DNA from: Lactiplantibacillus mudanjiangensis
GTDB lineage: Bacteria > Bacillota > Bacilli > Lactobacillales > Lactobacillaceae
Length of the DNA: 64,000 nt
NCBI RefSeq assembly: GCF_005405385.1
Contig: NZ_BJDY01000004.1
Location: 372,001-436,000, forward strand
Reading direction: 5' to 3'
Below, one piece after another: positions 22,879 through 30,367 of this stretch. Position 1 is the stretch's first letter, and each line of letters begins with the position of its first letter. Position numbers and translations under genes: made by a program. Below the pieces are notes generated by a model that searched no databases, was not told the origin of the DNA, and saw only the letters and a list, made by a program, of their open reading frames with translations.

Positions 22879-22998
22879 ATGAAAGTAAGACCATCTGTAA
22901 AGCCTATGTGCGAACACTGCAAAGTTATTCGTCGTAAAGGCCGCGTGATGATTATCTGCTCTGCTAATCCAAAGCATAAGCAACGCCAAGGTAAATAA
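22879..22998 (+). CDS. rpmJ: 50S ribosomal protein L36
   Basis: 39-residue zinc-ribbon protein, [20 protein letters not shown], with Cys11, Cys14, Cys27 and His33 forming the zinc site (C+ form). ATG after ATAGGAGGT. It lies between infA and rpsM as expected. Confidence 0.97.
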   Translation: MKVRPSVKPMCEHCKVIRRKGRVMIICSANPKHKQRQGK

Positions 22999-23026
22999 TT
23001 AAAACTCAGTCGGAGGTGAAAAATTA

Positions 23027-23392
23027 ATGGCTCGTATTGAAGGAATTGACTTACCACGTGACAAGCGTATTGTCATCGGTTTGACTTACATTTTCGGTAT
23101 CGGTAATACTTCTGCAAAGAAGATTCTTGCTGAAGCCGGTGTCTCAGAAGACGTACGTGTACGCGACTTAACTCCTGAACAAGAAGATAAGATCCGTGCA
23201 GTCGTTGACGGTTACAAAACTGAAGGTGACTTACGTCGTGAAGTTAGCTTGAACATCAAGTTACTTCAAGAAATTGGTTCATACCGTGGGATGCGTCATC
23301 GTCGTGGTTTACCAGTTCGTGGTCAACACACGAAGAACAACGCCCGTACTCGTAAGGGTAAAAAAGTCAGCATTGCTGGACGTAAAAAATAA
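23027..23392 (+). CDS. rpsM: 30S ribosomal protein S13
   Basis: Head protein contacting P-site tRNA, 121 residues. [20 protein letters not shown] and the C-terminal basic tail [16 protein letters not shown] are typical. ATG after CGGAGGTG. Confidence 0.98.
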   Translation: MARIEGIDLPRDKRIVIGLTYIFGIGNTSAKKILAEAGVSEDVRVRDLTPEQEDKIRAVVDGYKTEGDLRREVSLNIKLLQEIGSYRGMRHRRGLPVRGQHTKNNARTRKGKKVSIAGRKK

Positions 23393-23416
23393 TTATAAGG
23401 GAGGTTTACGAATTTT

Positions 23417-23806
23417 ATGGCAACTAGAAAGACAACCCGTCGTCGTCGGGTAAAAAAGAACATTGAATCCGGTGTAGCTCACATCCATTCAACGTTCAAC
23501 AACACACTTGTGATGATCACTGACATGCAAGGTAACGCTATTGCTTGGTCATCAGCTGGTTCATTAGGTTTCAAGGGTAGTCGTAAGTCAACTCCTTTTG
23601 CTGCTCAAATGGCTGCAGAAGCTGCTGCTAAGGCATCAATGGAACATGGCATGAAGACTGTTGAAGTCGCTGTTAAAGGTCCTGGTTCAGGTCGTGAAGC
23701 TGCAATCCGTGCTTTACAAGCTACTGGTTTGGAAGTTAGTGCAATTCGTGACGTAACGCCAGTTCCTCATAATGGTTCTCGTCCTCCAAAGCGCCGTCGT
23801 GTTTAA
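23417..23806 (+). CDS. rpsK: 30S ribosomal protein S11
   Basis: Platform protein near the Shine-Dalgarno helix, 129 residues, with [15 protein letters not shown] and the C-terminal [15 protein letters not shown] after AGGGAGG. Confidence 0.98.
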   Translation: MATRKTTRRRRVKKNIESGVAHIHSTFNNTLVMITDMQGNAIAWSSAGSLGFKGSRKSTPFAAQMAAEAAAKASMEHGMKTVEVAVKGPGSGREAAIRALQATGLEVSAIRDVTPVPHNGSRPPKRRRV

Positions 23807-23892
23807 TCTGTGACGTTCATTTTGAGGGCAAACTTCATTTTGTACGCACAACTACTAAACACCACGCGTTTTGAAAGGGGTAAAAGATAAGA

Positions 23893-24837
23893 ATGATTGA
23901 ATTTGAAAAACCTAACATTCATAAAATTGATGAAAACGACAACTATGGTAAGTTTGTTGTAGAACCACTTGAACGTGGTTATGGTACAACTTTAGGGAAT
24001 TCACTTCGTCGGATTCTTCTTTCTTCTTTACCTGGCGCTGCTGTTACCAGTATCCAAATTGATGGCGTGCTTCATGAATTTTCAACGATTGAAGGCGTAA
24101 CAGAAGATGTTACGGCGATTATCTTGAACGTTAAGAAGATCGCGCTTAAATTGGAATCAGACGAATCTAAGACATTAGAAATTGATGTTAAGGGTCCTGC
24201 AAACGTTACTGCCGGTGATATCATTGGTGATGCTGACGTTGAAGTCTTGAATCCGGATTTAGCAATTTGTACTGTAGCTGATGGTGCACACTTCCATATG
24301 CGTATGACTGCTAATACTGGTCGTGGTTATGTATCCGCTGAGGATAACAAACATCGTGAAGATGATATGCCAATTGGCGTTTTAGCTGTTGATTCATTGT
24401 ATTCTCCAATCGAACGCGTCAACTACCAAGTTGAAAGTACTCGTGTTGGTCAACGTGATGACTTCGACAAACTAACCTTAGACGTTTGGACAAATGGTTC
24501 AATCACTCCAAGTGAAGCCATTAGTTTATCAGCCAAAATCCTGACTGATCACCTTTCAATCTTTGTAAATCTCACTGATGAAGCTAAAAACACTGACGTG
24601 ATGGTTGAAAAAGAAGAAACGCATAAGGAAAAAATGTTAGAAATGACGATTGAAGAGTTAGATCTCTCTGTTCGTTCATACAATTGTTTGAAACGTGCTG
24701 GTATCAACACGGTTCAAGAATTAACTAACAAAACTGAAGCTGATATGATGAAGGTTCGTAACCTTGGACGCAAGTCACTCGAAGAAGTTAAAGCAAAATT
24801 AGCTGATCTCGGGTTATCATTACGCAAAGAAGACTAA
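23893..24837 (+). CDS. rpoA: DNA-directed RNA polymerase subunit alpha
   Basis: Assembly platform of RNA polymerase, 314 residues. N-terminal dimerisation domain ([23 protein letters not shown]), linker, then a C-terminal domain ([34 protein letters not shown]) that binds UP elements and activators. ATG after GAAAGGGG. The 86-nt gap to rpsK is long for this operon. Confidence 0.98.
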   Translation: MIEFEKPNIHKIDENDNYGKFVVEPLERGYGTTLGNSLRRILLSSLPGAAVTSIQIDGVLHEFSTIEGVTEDVTAIILNVKKIALKLESDESKTLEIDVKGPANVTAGDIIGDADVEVLNPDLAICTVADGAHFHMRMTANTGRGYVSAEDNKHREDDMPIGVLAVDSLYSPIERVNYQVESTRVGQRDDFDKLTLDVWTNGSITPSEAISLSAKILTDHLSIFVNLTDEAKNTDVMVEKEETHKEKMLEMTIEELDLSVRSYNCLKRAGINTVQELTNKTEADMMKVRNLGRKSLEEVKAKLADLGLSLRKED

Positions 24838-24858
24838 TACAAGGGAGGATATCCGTTC

Positions 24859-25242
24859 ATGAGTTACCGTAAATTACAACGTACAAGTTCACAACGTCGT
24901 GCCTTACTTCGTGATTTGACTAGTTCATTGATCGTTAACGGCCGGATCGAAACGACTGAAGCCCGCGCTAAGGAAGTTCGTTCAACCGCTGATAAGATGA
25001 TCTCATTGGCTAAGAAGGGCGATTTACACGCTCGTCGTCAAGCCGCTGCATTTATGCGCGACATTGTTGCCGATGTCAAAGAAGATGGCGACAACGTAAC
25101 TGTACAAACTGCTTTGCAAAAGTTGTTTAGTGACTTAGCTCCTAAATATGCTGACCGCAATGGTGGTTATACACGAATTTACAAGACTATGCCTCGCCGT
25201 GGTGACGGTGCACAAATGGTTGTCTTGGAACTCGTTGACTAA
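24859..25242 (+). CDS. rplQ: 50S ribosomal protein L17
   Basis: Large-subunit protein, 127 residues, [20 protein letters not shown]. Last gene of the ribosomal string, 21 nt after rpoA, followed by a folded 3' region and two terminators. Confidence 0.98.
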   Translation: MSYRKLQRTSSQRRALLRDLTSSLIVNGRIETTEARAKEVRSTADKMISLAKKGDLHARRQAAAFMRDIVADVKEDGDNVTVQTALQKLFSDLAPKYADRNGGYTRIYKTMPRRGDGAQMVVLELVD

Positions 25243-25257
25243 TTAAAGTTTTTACGG

Positions 25258-25381
25258 ATCACTAAGATTGCTGGTTGACGGACGTTACGATGGTGGTTAC
25301 TGCAACAGGTAACTAAGTCTAGTTCGGAAGTTATTTATGGTTAACATAGATGGCGTATCGTAGTCTTTAGTGATTTTTTTT
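25258..25381 (+). ncRNA. Folded 3' region of the rplQ transcript ending in a terminator
   Basis: Three nested helices: ATCACTAA (25258-25265) with TTAGTGAT (25367-25374), TACGAT (25286-25291) with ATCGTA (25357-25362), and hairpin GTTAC (25296-25300) with GTAAC (25309-25313). The outer helix is directly followed by eight T. It acts as a terminator with a large internal domain, or yields a processed 3' RNA. Not recognised as a known family. Confidence 0.45.
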
Positions 25382-25404
25382 ATGACTTGATTTTGGTTAA
25401 CCAA

Positions 25405-25451
25405 AAAGGTCTTAGATTACAGCTGATTGGCTGTGATCTAAGACCTTTTTT
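25405..25451 (+). terminator. Strong terminator after the ribosomal operon
   Basis: Long stem AAAGGTCTTAGAT-T-ACAGC / GCTGT-G-ATCTAAGACCTTT with a TGATTG loop. A-rich on the left and T-rich on the right, so it can work on both strands, also against leftward transcription from dmkB. Confidence 0.9.
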
Positions 25452-25462
25452 AGTTGGTTTAA
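25449..25462. repeat. 14-bp direct repeat, left copy
   Basis: TTTAGTTGGTTTAA; an identical copy is at 26009-26022. The two flank the structured repeat element and could be a target duplication, though the left copy overlaps the terminator T-run and the right copy overlaps the dmkB stop. Confidence 0.6.
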
Positions 25463-25553
25463 CTTAAAGGTTGAAAGCTGAATTTTAGACTTAACCATTG
25501 ATAGGACAGTCATTTAACGGTCAAAAATAGTGAAACTTGCCGCCTACCGTTCG

Positions 25554-25715
25554 CCCAATCCGGGCCGGAACGCTGTGGATGGACAATCCAAGCCAAAGTT
25601 CGGTCTTGGATTTCGTTTTGAACCGCAAAGGTCGGCGTTTCAAAAGCGCCAGTTTCTAAGCAAAAACCGCTAAGAAACACCCACGGCTGGGTCCAGATTA
25701 AACTCACTCTCGGCT
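25554..25715 (+). ncRNA. Module 1 of copy A: closing stems and three hairpins
   Basis: Two stacked closing helices enclose three hairpins. P3 is AATCCAAG/CTTGGATT with loop CCAAAGTTCGGT; copy B has CGGTTCAG/CTGAACCG with a near-identical loop. P5 is GTTTCT/AGAAAC here and GTCTCT/AGAGAC in copy B, each followed by the same A-A mismatch. The conserved segment CTCACTCTCGGCTA follows P1. These paired changes point to selection on RNA or single-strand structure. The strand is set by the T-G pair in P2, which is only a weak indicator. Confidence 0.6.
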
Positions 25716-25729
25716 AGAATTGTGACCAA

Positions 25730-25750
25730 ATCATTGTTTTAAACAATGAT
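25730..25750. repeat. Perfect palindrome between the two modules
   Basis: ATCATTGTTT-T-AAACAATGAT, ten paired bases around one central base. Absent from copy B. Confidence 0.7.
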
Positions 25751-25762
25751 CGTCGCTTAACC

Positions 25763-25936
25763 GCTGTCTGTCAATGATGGCGCCAGCCGTGAAAACGTCG
25801 TTGTCCGGGTGTTTTTGTCGGACTTACGACGCGGACGTCTTGAAAGACTAGTGGTGTTTGCTAGGCTTTCAAGCGAGATTGAAGCCCGCCTTTTGGCTTG
25901 AAATCAGTCCCCACAGCTGGCAGAATCACTGACAGC
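25763..25936 (+). ncRNA. Module 2 of copy A: second three-hairpin fold
   Basis: Outer helices GCTGTC/GACAGC (25763-25768/25931-25936) and GCCAGCCGTG/CACAGCTGGC (25782-25791/25912-25921, one mismatch) enclose three hairpins: CGTCGT/ACGACG with inner GTCCG/CGGAC (25796-25831), CTTGAAAG/CTTTCAAG (25839-25873), and 25877-25905. The architecture matches module 1 although the sequence differs. Missing from copy B. Confidence 0.5.
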
Positions 25937-26018
25937 CGGAGGTGACTAATTTAAGGATACTCAAGTCAGTTCTAGTAAGGTCCTACTAACGATGAGTAAG
26001 TTTCAACCTTTAGTTGGT

Positions 26019-27008
26019 TTAATTTTGACGATGTAATAGTTGTTCAGTTAATTGTATCAGCGCTTGCTGGGCCGGTTGTTTTGGTAGATGCTGTAGCCCT
26101 TTTAATGCCGTGTCTGTATAGTCACTAGCCAGCTTTTGAGCCTGTTGAACGCCACCAGCTTTAAGGACTAAGGATTGGACTTCAACGCGCTCGGCGGCCG
26201 TTATTTGGCCTTGTTTGCGCAACAATGGTAAGAGCTGTTGGCGATAGTCGGTTTGTAAGGCAAAAATCAACGGTGACGTGTAAACCCCTTCAGCGACATC
26301 TTCTAAGATCGGCTTACCGAGATTGGTCGCTTCAGCTTGATAGTCTAGGATATCATCTAGAATTTGGAAAGCCATCCCAATCGCCATGCCAATTTTACGC
26401 GCTTTATTTGCGAAGCGTTCATTTTGACCGGATTCGTAAGCCCCTAAGAAACAACTTAATGCGAAGAGTTCGGCCGTTTTACCTTGAATCTGTTCTTGAT
26501 ACTGGGCTAACGTCATATCCAAATGATAGTGGCGATCTTTTTGGTGAATTTCGCCGACCAAGATTTTTTCCATGTTACTAGCATTTAATTGAATACTCCG
26601 AAAACTACTCGAGTAATGGGCTAAAATCTTGAAGACCACAACGAACAGATAGTCACCGGCATAAACAGCGACGTCTTTGCCAAATTGTTCTTGAATACTG
26701 GCTTGATGCCGGCGTAACTTAGCGTCATCTAAAATATCGTCGTGAATAAGTGTTGCAGTATGCAATGTTTCAAGTGACGCGGCCAAGGCGATCATCCGTT
26801 GGCGGTCAGTGTCTTTAAATTGTGAAAATAACAAACAGTAAGCCGGTCGCAGCAATTTACCACCACTATGGATCATCGCTAAAATGGCGGCGGTGATCGC
26901 TGGATCGGAAAGATTAATATTGTCATCCATTAATTGCATGACTTGAGTGAGCTCAGGCTGCAAGTCTGGATAGGCTTGCCATAATGTATGTAACTTTGTG
27001 GCTTGCAT
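26019..27008 (-). CDS. dmkB: Long-chain polyprenyl diphosphate synthase (DmkB)
   Basis: Trans-isoprenyl diphosphate synthase making the isoprenoid side chain of demethylmenaquinone, the membrane electron carrier used by Ndh2. 329 residues. GGKLLRP (residues 50-55), first Asp-rich motif DDILD (90-94) and second DDILD (217-221) are intact; Ala85, five residues before the first Asp, is the small residue found in long-chain enzymes. Last gene of the leftward eetA-eetB-dmkB unit, 5 nt after eetB. The product could also serve other quinone synthesis; the side-chain length is not predictable here. Confidence 0.9.
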   Translation of the reverse strand: MQATKLHTLWQAYPDLQPELTQVMQLMDDNINLSDPAITAAILAMIHSGGKLLRPAYCLLFSQFKDTDRQRMIALAASLETLHTATLIHDDILDDAKLRRHQASIQEQFGKDVAVYAGDYLFVVVFKILAHYSSSFRSIQLNASNMEKILVGEIHQKDRHYHLDMTLAQYQEQIQGKTAELFALSCFLGAYESGQNERFANKARKIGMAIGMAFQILDDILDYQAEATNLGKPILEDVAEGVYTSPLIFALQTDYRQQLLPLLRKQGQITAAERVEVQSLVLKAGGVQQAQKLASDYTDTALKGLQHLPKQPAQQALIQLTEQLLHRQN

Positions 27009-27013
27009 GCAAA

Positions 27014-27583
27014 CTACTCCTTTTTTTGACTAGGGTGCTGTTCGTGATTGAATCGCAAATAGTTCAGAATTGTGACGTGAGTGAACAAATAGTTGGCCGC
27101 AATGCCCAGCGCGATCCCGGCAGCAATCCCGATAATCGACAGAATCGGTAAATAGAGCATTACTGTCCATGTCTGGGCAATTAAACTGGCCATTAATAGC
27201 TGACCAACATTATGCATGACCCCGCCAGTGGCCGAAATACCGATAATACTGACGCGCTTAGGTCCGAGTTGTTTTACCAATAGCATGGCGAACAAACTGA
27301 GAAAAGCGCCGCCAAAACTATATAAGAATGTCGATAAGGTCCCGCCAATTAGCGCGGTCAAAATGAGGCGCAACCAGGTTAAGGTGATCACATCGCGCAA
27401 AGGGAGGGTGAAGATCGCCACAATCGTAATGAGGTTGGCCAACCCGAGTTTGGCACCGGGAGCGAAGGCAAATGGGAAAGGAATTAAACGTTCTAAAATC
27501 CCAATGATGACCCCTTGAGCCACTAATAGTGAAATATAAATATTGCGGTGGATACGGTTAGATAGTGCATATGATTTATTCAA
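27014..27583 (-). CDS. eetB: Gx transporter family membrane protein EetB
   Basis: Small integral-membrane protein of 189 residues with about five hydrophobic helices and ECF S-component-like character (Gx_transp family, also called heptaprenyl diphosphate synthase component I). In the Listeria and L. plantarum FLEET loci the homologue is EetB; its exact function is not settled. N-terminal GVIIGILERLIPFPFAFAPGAK and GGTLSTFLYSFGGAF are typical. Five nt separate it from eetA and from dmkB, so all three are co-translated. Confidence 0.88.
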   Translation of the reverse strand: MNKSYALSNRIHRNIYISLLVAQGVIIGILERLIPFPFAFAPGAKLGLANLITIVAIFTLPLRDVITLTWLRLILTALIGGTLSTFLYSFGGAFLSLFAMLLVKQLGPKRVSIIGISATGGVMHNVGQLLMASLIAQTWTVMLYLPILSIIGIAAGIALGIAANYLFTHVTILNYLRFNHEQHPSQKKE

Positions 27584-27588
27584 GTGAC

Positions 27589-28080
27589 TTACTCCGTAAC
27601 CAGTCCATTGCCGCCAGATTTTACGTGACCGGTACTGGACTTAATTTCAATTAAGAGTTTGTGAGGTAAACAGACAATCGTTTGGCCGGGCTTACGGATC
27701 CAGCCACGGCGGACACAGACTTGATCTGAACAGTTCGCTTTTGTGATGGCGACTTGTTTAGGCTTAAACGTTATTTGATTATAATGACCGGATTTTTCAC
27801 GGTACGTATAATGAATCGTTCGTTTCAGGCTAGTGAGATTGACTTTTTTGACGACCGTTCCATCATGAGAAACGACTGCAGTTAAGCTATGGGTCGCTTT
27901 CTTTTTCGTCTGTTTCGCGACCTGAGCCTCACGAGCGGCCTGTTGGCGTTGCTGCATTGAAAAGACGATTAGGGGCGTAAACGACAGCACAATTAGTGCC
28001 ACGACAATGACGTAATCGAATGGTCGAATCATGCCGCCATAGCGTTTTAATGTACGGTGAATGGCTTTTAAACGGTGCAT
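27589..28080 (-). CDS. eetA: NusG domain II-containing protein EetA
   Basis: Membrane-anchored extracytoplasmic protein of 163 residues: a basic N-terminus, one membrane helix (about residues 20-42), and a NusG domain II with the family signature NCSDQVCVRRG and GQTIVCLPHKL. Homologue of EetA of FLEET loci; role unknown but needed for electron transfer in relatives. The start at 28080 (MHRLKAIHRTLK) is chosen because AAAGGAGG lies 7 nt upstream; an in-frame ATG 39 bases earlier falls across the ndh2 terminator. A terminator hairpin separates it from ndh2. Confidence 0.88.
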   Translation of the reverse strand: MHRLKAIHRTLKRYGGMIRPFDYVIVVALIVLSFTPLIVFSMQQRQQAAREAQVAKQTKKKATHSLTAVVSHDGTVVKKVNLTSLKRTIHYTYREKSGHYNQITFKPKQVAITKANCSDQVCVRRGWIRKPGQTIVCLPHKLLIEIKSSTGHVKSGGNGLVTE

Positions 28081-28104
28081 CGTTTGGCCTCCTTTTCTGT
28101 TGAA

Positions 28105-28142
28105 TAAAAAATGGTTCAAGGTAAAAGCTACCCTTGAACCAT
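28105..28142 (-). terminator. Terminator between ndh2 and eetA (leftward)
   Basis: On the minus strand ATGGTTCAAGG / CCTTGAACCAT, perfect 11 bp with a 10-nt loop, then six T. It sits 3' of ndh2 and just before eetA, so eetAB-dmkB gets read-through or has its own start. Confidence 0.85.
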
Positions 28143-28172
28143 CGGGAAACTATTCAATTAATTATAACGCAT

Positions 28173-30083
28173 CTAGCGGGTTTTGACAGCATCGTAATGG
28201 GAGCTGACATTGCCGTACCACCAGTGTCCGAGGTGCTTTTGCATCCACGGTACAACCCAGTAGTCTAACCCAAAGGTCCGACCAGAACCGTTCATCAAGG
28301 CTAAGGCGACAAATGGCATCCAAATGTTGACCCAGTAGAACATCCCAGATAAGCAGAAGACCACGACTAAGCCGATGGTAACCGCATTAGCAAACCAAGT
28401 GAAGAGACCAAAGAAAATACATAGTGCAATGATCACTTCAACACAAGTCATGAATTTCTGGAAGAAGAGGGCCATTTGCATATTAGGGACAAAGACCTTC
28501 GTAATCGATTCAAACCAATGTGGTGACTTTTCAAAGACCATCAATGGGTCCTTACCGTACATGTACGATAAACTGAAAACGCCTTTAGTCGCTTTGGTGG
28601 CAGTTGAGGCAGCTTCACTGGCACCACTCGTTGCGGCTGCCTTGGTTGCTTGGCTAGCGCCACTCGTTGCGGCTACTTGAATCCAACTAAATGGTAATCG
28701 TAATTTATCCGTAAACCAAGATTCGGAACCTTGAACCTTCGTCCAACAGTCCCATAGCCACATAGCGCCGTAGAAGAACCGTAGTGGCACACTCCATAAG
28801 ACATTCCCCATCCGAGACGTCCAACCGCGGAACACATTTCGACGGTTCCGTGTCCGGAAGAATTCGTGCATGAAGTACTGGAATAAATAATAGCCTGAGA
28901 AAATTTGAACATAGTACATCCAGTTGATCGCATGCTTCAATAAGACCGCGATAAAGCCAGAAACATTCCAGTTATCTAAGACTTGCGCAACCGCATATTT
29001 TGACCCAATTGAGTCTACGGAAGCTTGGTAAGCACCATGGAATGGTTTAAGTTCCACGTTACTGTTATCAATATTCTTGATAATCCCTTTAACGGCAGTA
29101 GCGGCTGTTTCTTCAGCCCCTTGCACGATTTGAGGGACGGGACGTGGTTGATCAGGTTCTTGATAGCTCGTTGAATCCCCAGCTAAGAAGATGTTATCTT
29201 GATCTTTAGCTTGCATGAATTCGTTAGCAACCAAACGGCCACCACGTGGGTTCGTTTCCATGTCAAAGTTCTTAACGACACTGTTGGCACGAACCCCAGC
29301 AGTCCAGATTAACGTGTAAGTTGGGATCGGTTCCTTATCTTTCAAAGTAACGTGATCTTCAAAGACTTCGGTAATCATGGAGTTGGTCATAATGTCCACG
29401 CCATGTTTGGTCATGTATTTTTCAGCTTTACCGGCTTGCGTCCGATTGAGCATATTGATGATCGTTGGCGCTGCTTCGACTAATTGTAAGGTGATTTCAC
29501 TTGGATCAAGCTTGTTATCGCGTGCCAAAACATCACGATATTCGATCAATTCACCAACTAATTCGGAACCAGTAAACCCAGAACCACAGACGGTTAAGGT
29601 TAACATCGCTTTTCGTTTAGCTGGGTCTAATTCAACGGCCCCACGACGAATAACGGCAGCTAAGTGTGAACGTAAGGCCATTGCTTGTTCGAAGGACCAA
29701 AGTTCAAAGCCGTGTTCTTTAACCCCAGGGGTCCCAAAGTCATTGGATTCCCCACCGAGACTAATTAACAATTGATCATATTGATAACGACCGTGTTCCG
29801 TAATGACGGCTTGTTGATCTTTATCAATGTTGGTAACGGTGTCCGTCACTAAACGAACATTCTTGCGTCGCGCGAATAACCGTTGTAAATCGTATTGGAT
29901 ATGTTCCGGTTCCACCCGTTCGGTGGCAACTTCATGTAATTCCGTCATATACGTGAAGTATGAGTGCCGGTCAATCAGTGTGATTTCAACGTCAGGATTT
30001 TTCTTGAAATGCTTGGCTAATTTCTTAGTGGCATAGACCCCAGCAAAACCCGCGCCGACAACGACAATATTTTTCTTTGTCAT
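28173..30083 (-). CDS. ndh2: Type II NADH:quinone dehydrogenase with membrane extension (Ndh2)
   Basis: Flavoprotein passing electrons from NADH to demethylmenaquinone; in FLEET loci it feeds extracellular electron transfer. 636 residues, against about 400 for simple NDH-2. FAD motif GAGFAG (Gly10, 12, 15), second dinucleotide fold at CGSGFTGSEL (near 168-177), then a C-terminal part with several hydrophobic helices resembling DoxX-like proteins. Between them lies an Ala/Ser/Thr linker with two ATSGAS units (about 28610-28680). It is divergent from pplA. ATG with AAGGGAGTTG upstream. Confidence 0.9.
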   Translation of the reverse strand: MTKKNIVVVGAGFAGVYATKKLAKHFKKNPDVEITLIDRHSYFTYMTELHEVATERVEPEHIQYDLQRLFARRKNVRLVTDTVTNIDKDQQAVITEHGRYQYDQLLISLGGESNDFGTPGVKEHGFELWSFEQAMALRSHLAAVIRRGAVELDPAKRKAMLTLTVCGSGFTGSELVGELIEYRDVLARDNKLDPSEITLQLVEAAPTIINMLNRTQAGKAEKYMTKHGVDIMTNSMITEVFEDHVTLKDKEPIPTYTLIWTAGVRANSVVKNFDMETNPRGGRLVANEFMQAKDQDNIFLAGDSTSYQEPDQPRPVPQIVQGAEETAATAVKGIIKNIDNSNVELKPFHGAYQASVDSIGSKYAVAQVLDNWNVSGFIAVLLKHAINWMYYVQIFSGYYLFQYFMHEFFRTRNRRNVFRGWTSRMGNVLWSVPLRFFYGAMWLWDCWTKVQGSESWFTDKLRLPFSWIQVAATSGASQATKAAATSGASEAASTATKATKGVFSLSYMYGKDPLMVFEKSPHWFESITKVFVPNMQMALFFQKFMTCVEVIIALCIFFGLFTWFANAVTIGLVVVFCLSGMFYWVNIWMPFVALALMNGSGRTFGLDYWVVPWMQKHLGHWWYGNVSSHYDAVKTR

Positions 30084-30134
30084 TGCGTAACAACTCCCTT
30101 GAATAATAGTAAAAAAATAATAATTCCACAGATA

Positions 30135-30163
30135 ATTATATAAGTTATGGAAGCGTTTGTCTA
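30135..30163 (-). promoter_or_regulatory. ndh2 promoter
   Basis: Read on the minus strand: TAGACA (30158-30163), 17 bp, TATAAT (30135-30140). Nearly consensus. Confidence 0.75.
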
Positions 30164-30297
30164 TGAATTATTGACTAGAATGCATAATAAATCACATTAT
30201 ATCCACACCGGATTTGTTTGGTTAAGTATCAATGCAGTGAAGCGTCACCATTTGCGTTACTTACGGGCTTGAATACGATTATTTTTGTAAAATGTCA

Positions 30298-30326
30298 TTG
30301 ACTAAACTGATAATAAACGTTAAGAT
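30298..30326 (+). promoter_or_regulatory. pplA promoter
   Basis: TTGACT (30298-30303), 17 bp, TAAGAT (30321-30326). With the ndh2 promoter it divides the 284-bp divergent region; no clear operator was seen in the middle. Confidence 0.7.
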
Positions 30327-30367
30327 TAATGTGAATTTTCATACAAAAAGGTTAGGAGTGGGATATT

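Larger units (their letters stand above)
25465..26012. repeat. Structured repeat element, copy A
   Basis: About 548 bp with no gene, bounded by a perfect 12-bp inverted repeat (TAAAGGTTGAAA 25465-25476, TTTCAACCTTTA 26001-26012). Module 1 (25554-25699) and the terminal segment (about 25938-26012) match copy B at 57801-58060; a second folded module (25763-25936) is present only here. Module 1 helices: P1 25557-25566/25690-25699, P2 25572-25578/25681-25687, P3 25585-25592/25605-25612, P4 25616-25622/25639-25645, P5 25652-25657/25673-25678. A MITE-like or RNA-producing repeat is possible. Confidence 0.75.

Noticed and set aside
25510-25707. 65-codon leftward frame
   Set aside because: It lies wholly inside the structured repeat; the copy at 57.8 kb does not keep the frame, while the base pairing is kept.
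30084-30367. FMN riboswitch in front of pplA or fmnB
   Set aside because: The divergent region has promoters only; no conserved FMN-element blocks were seen there or before fmnB.
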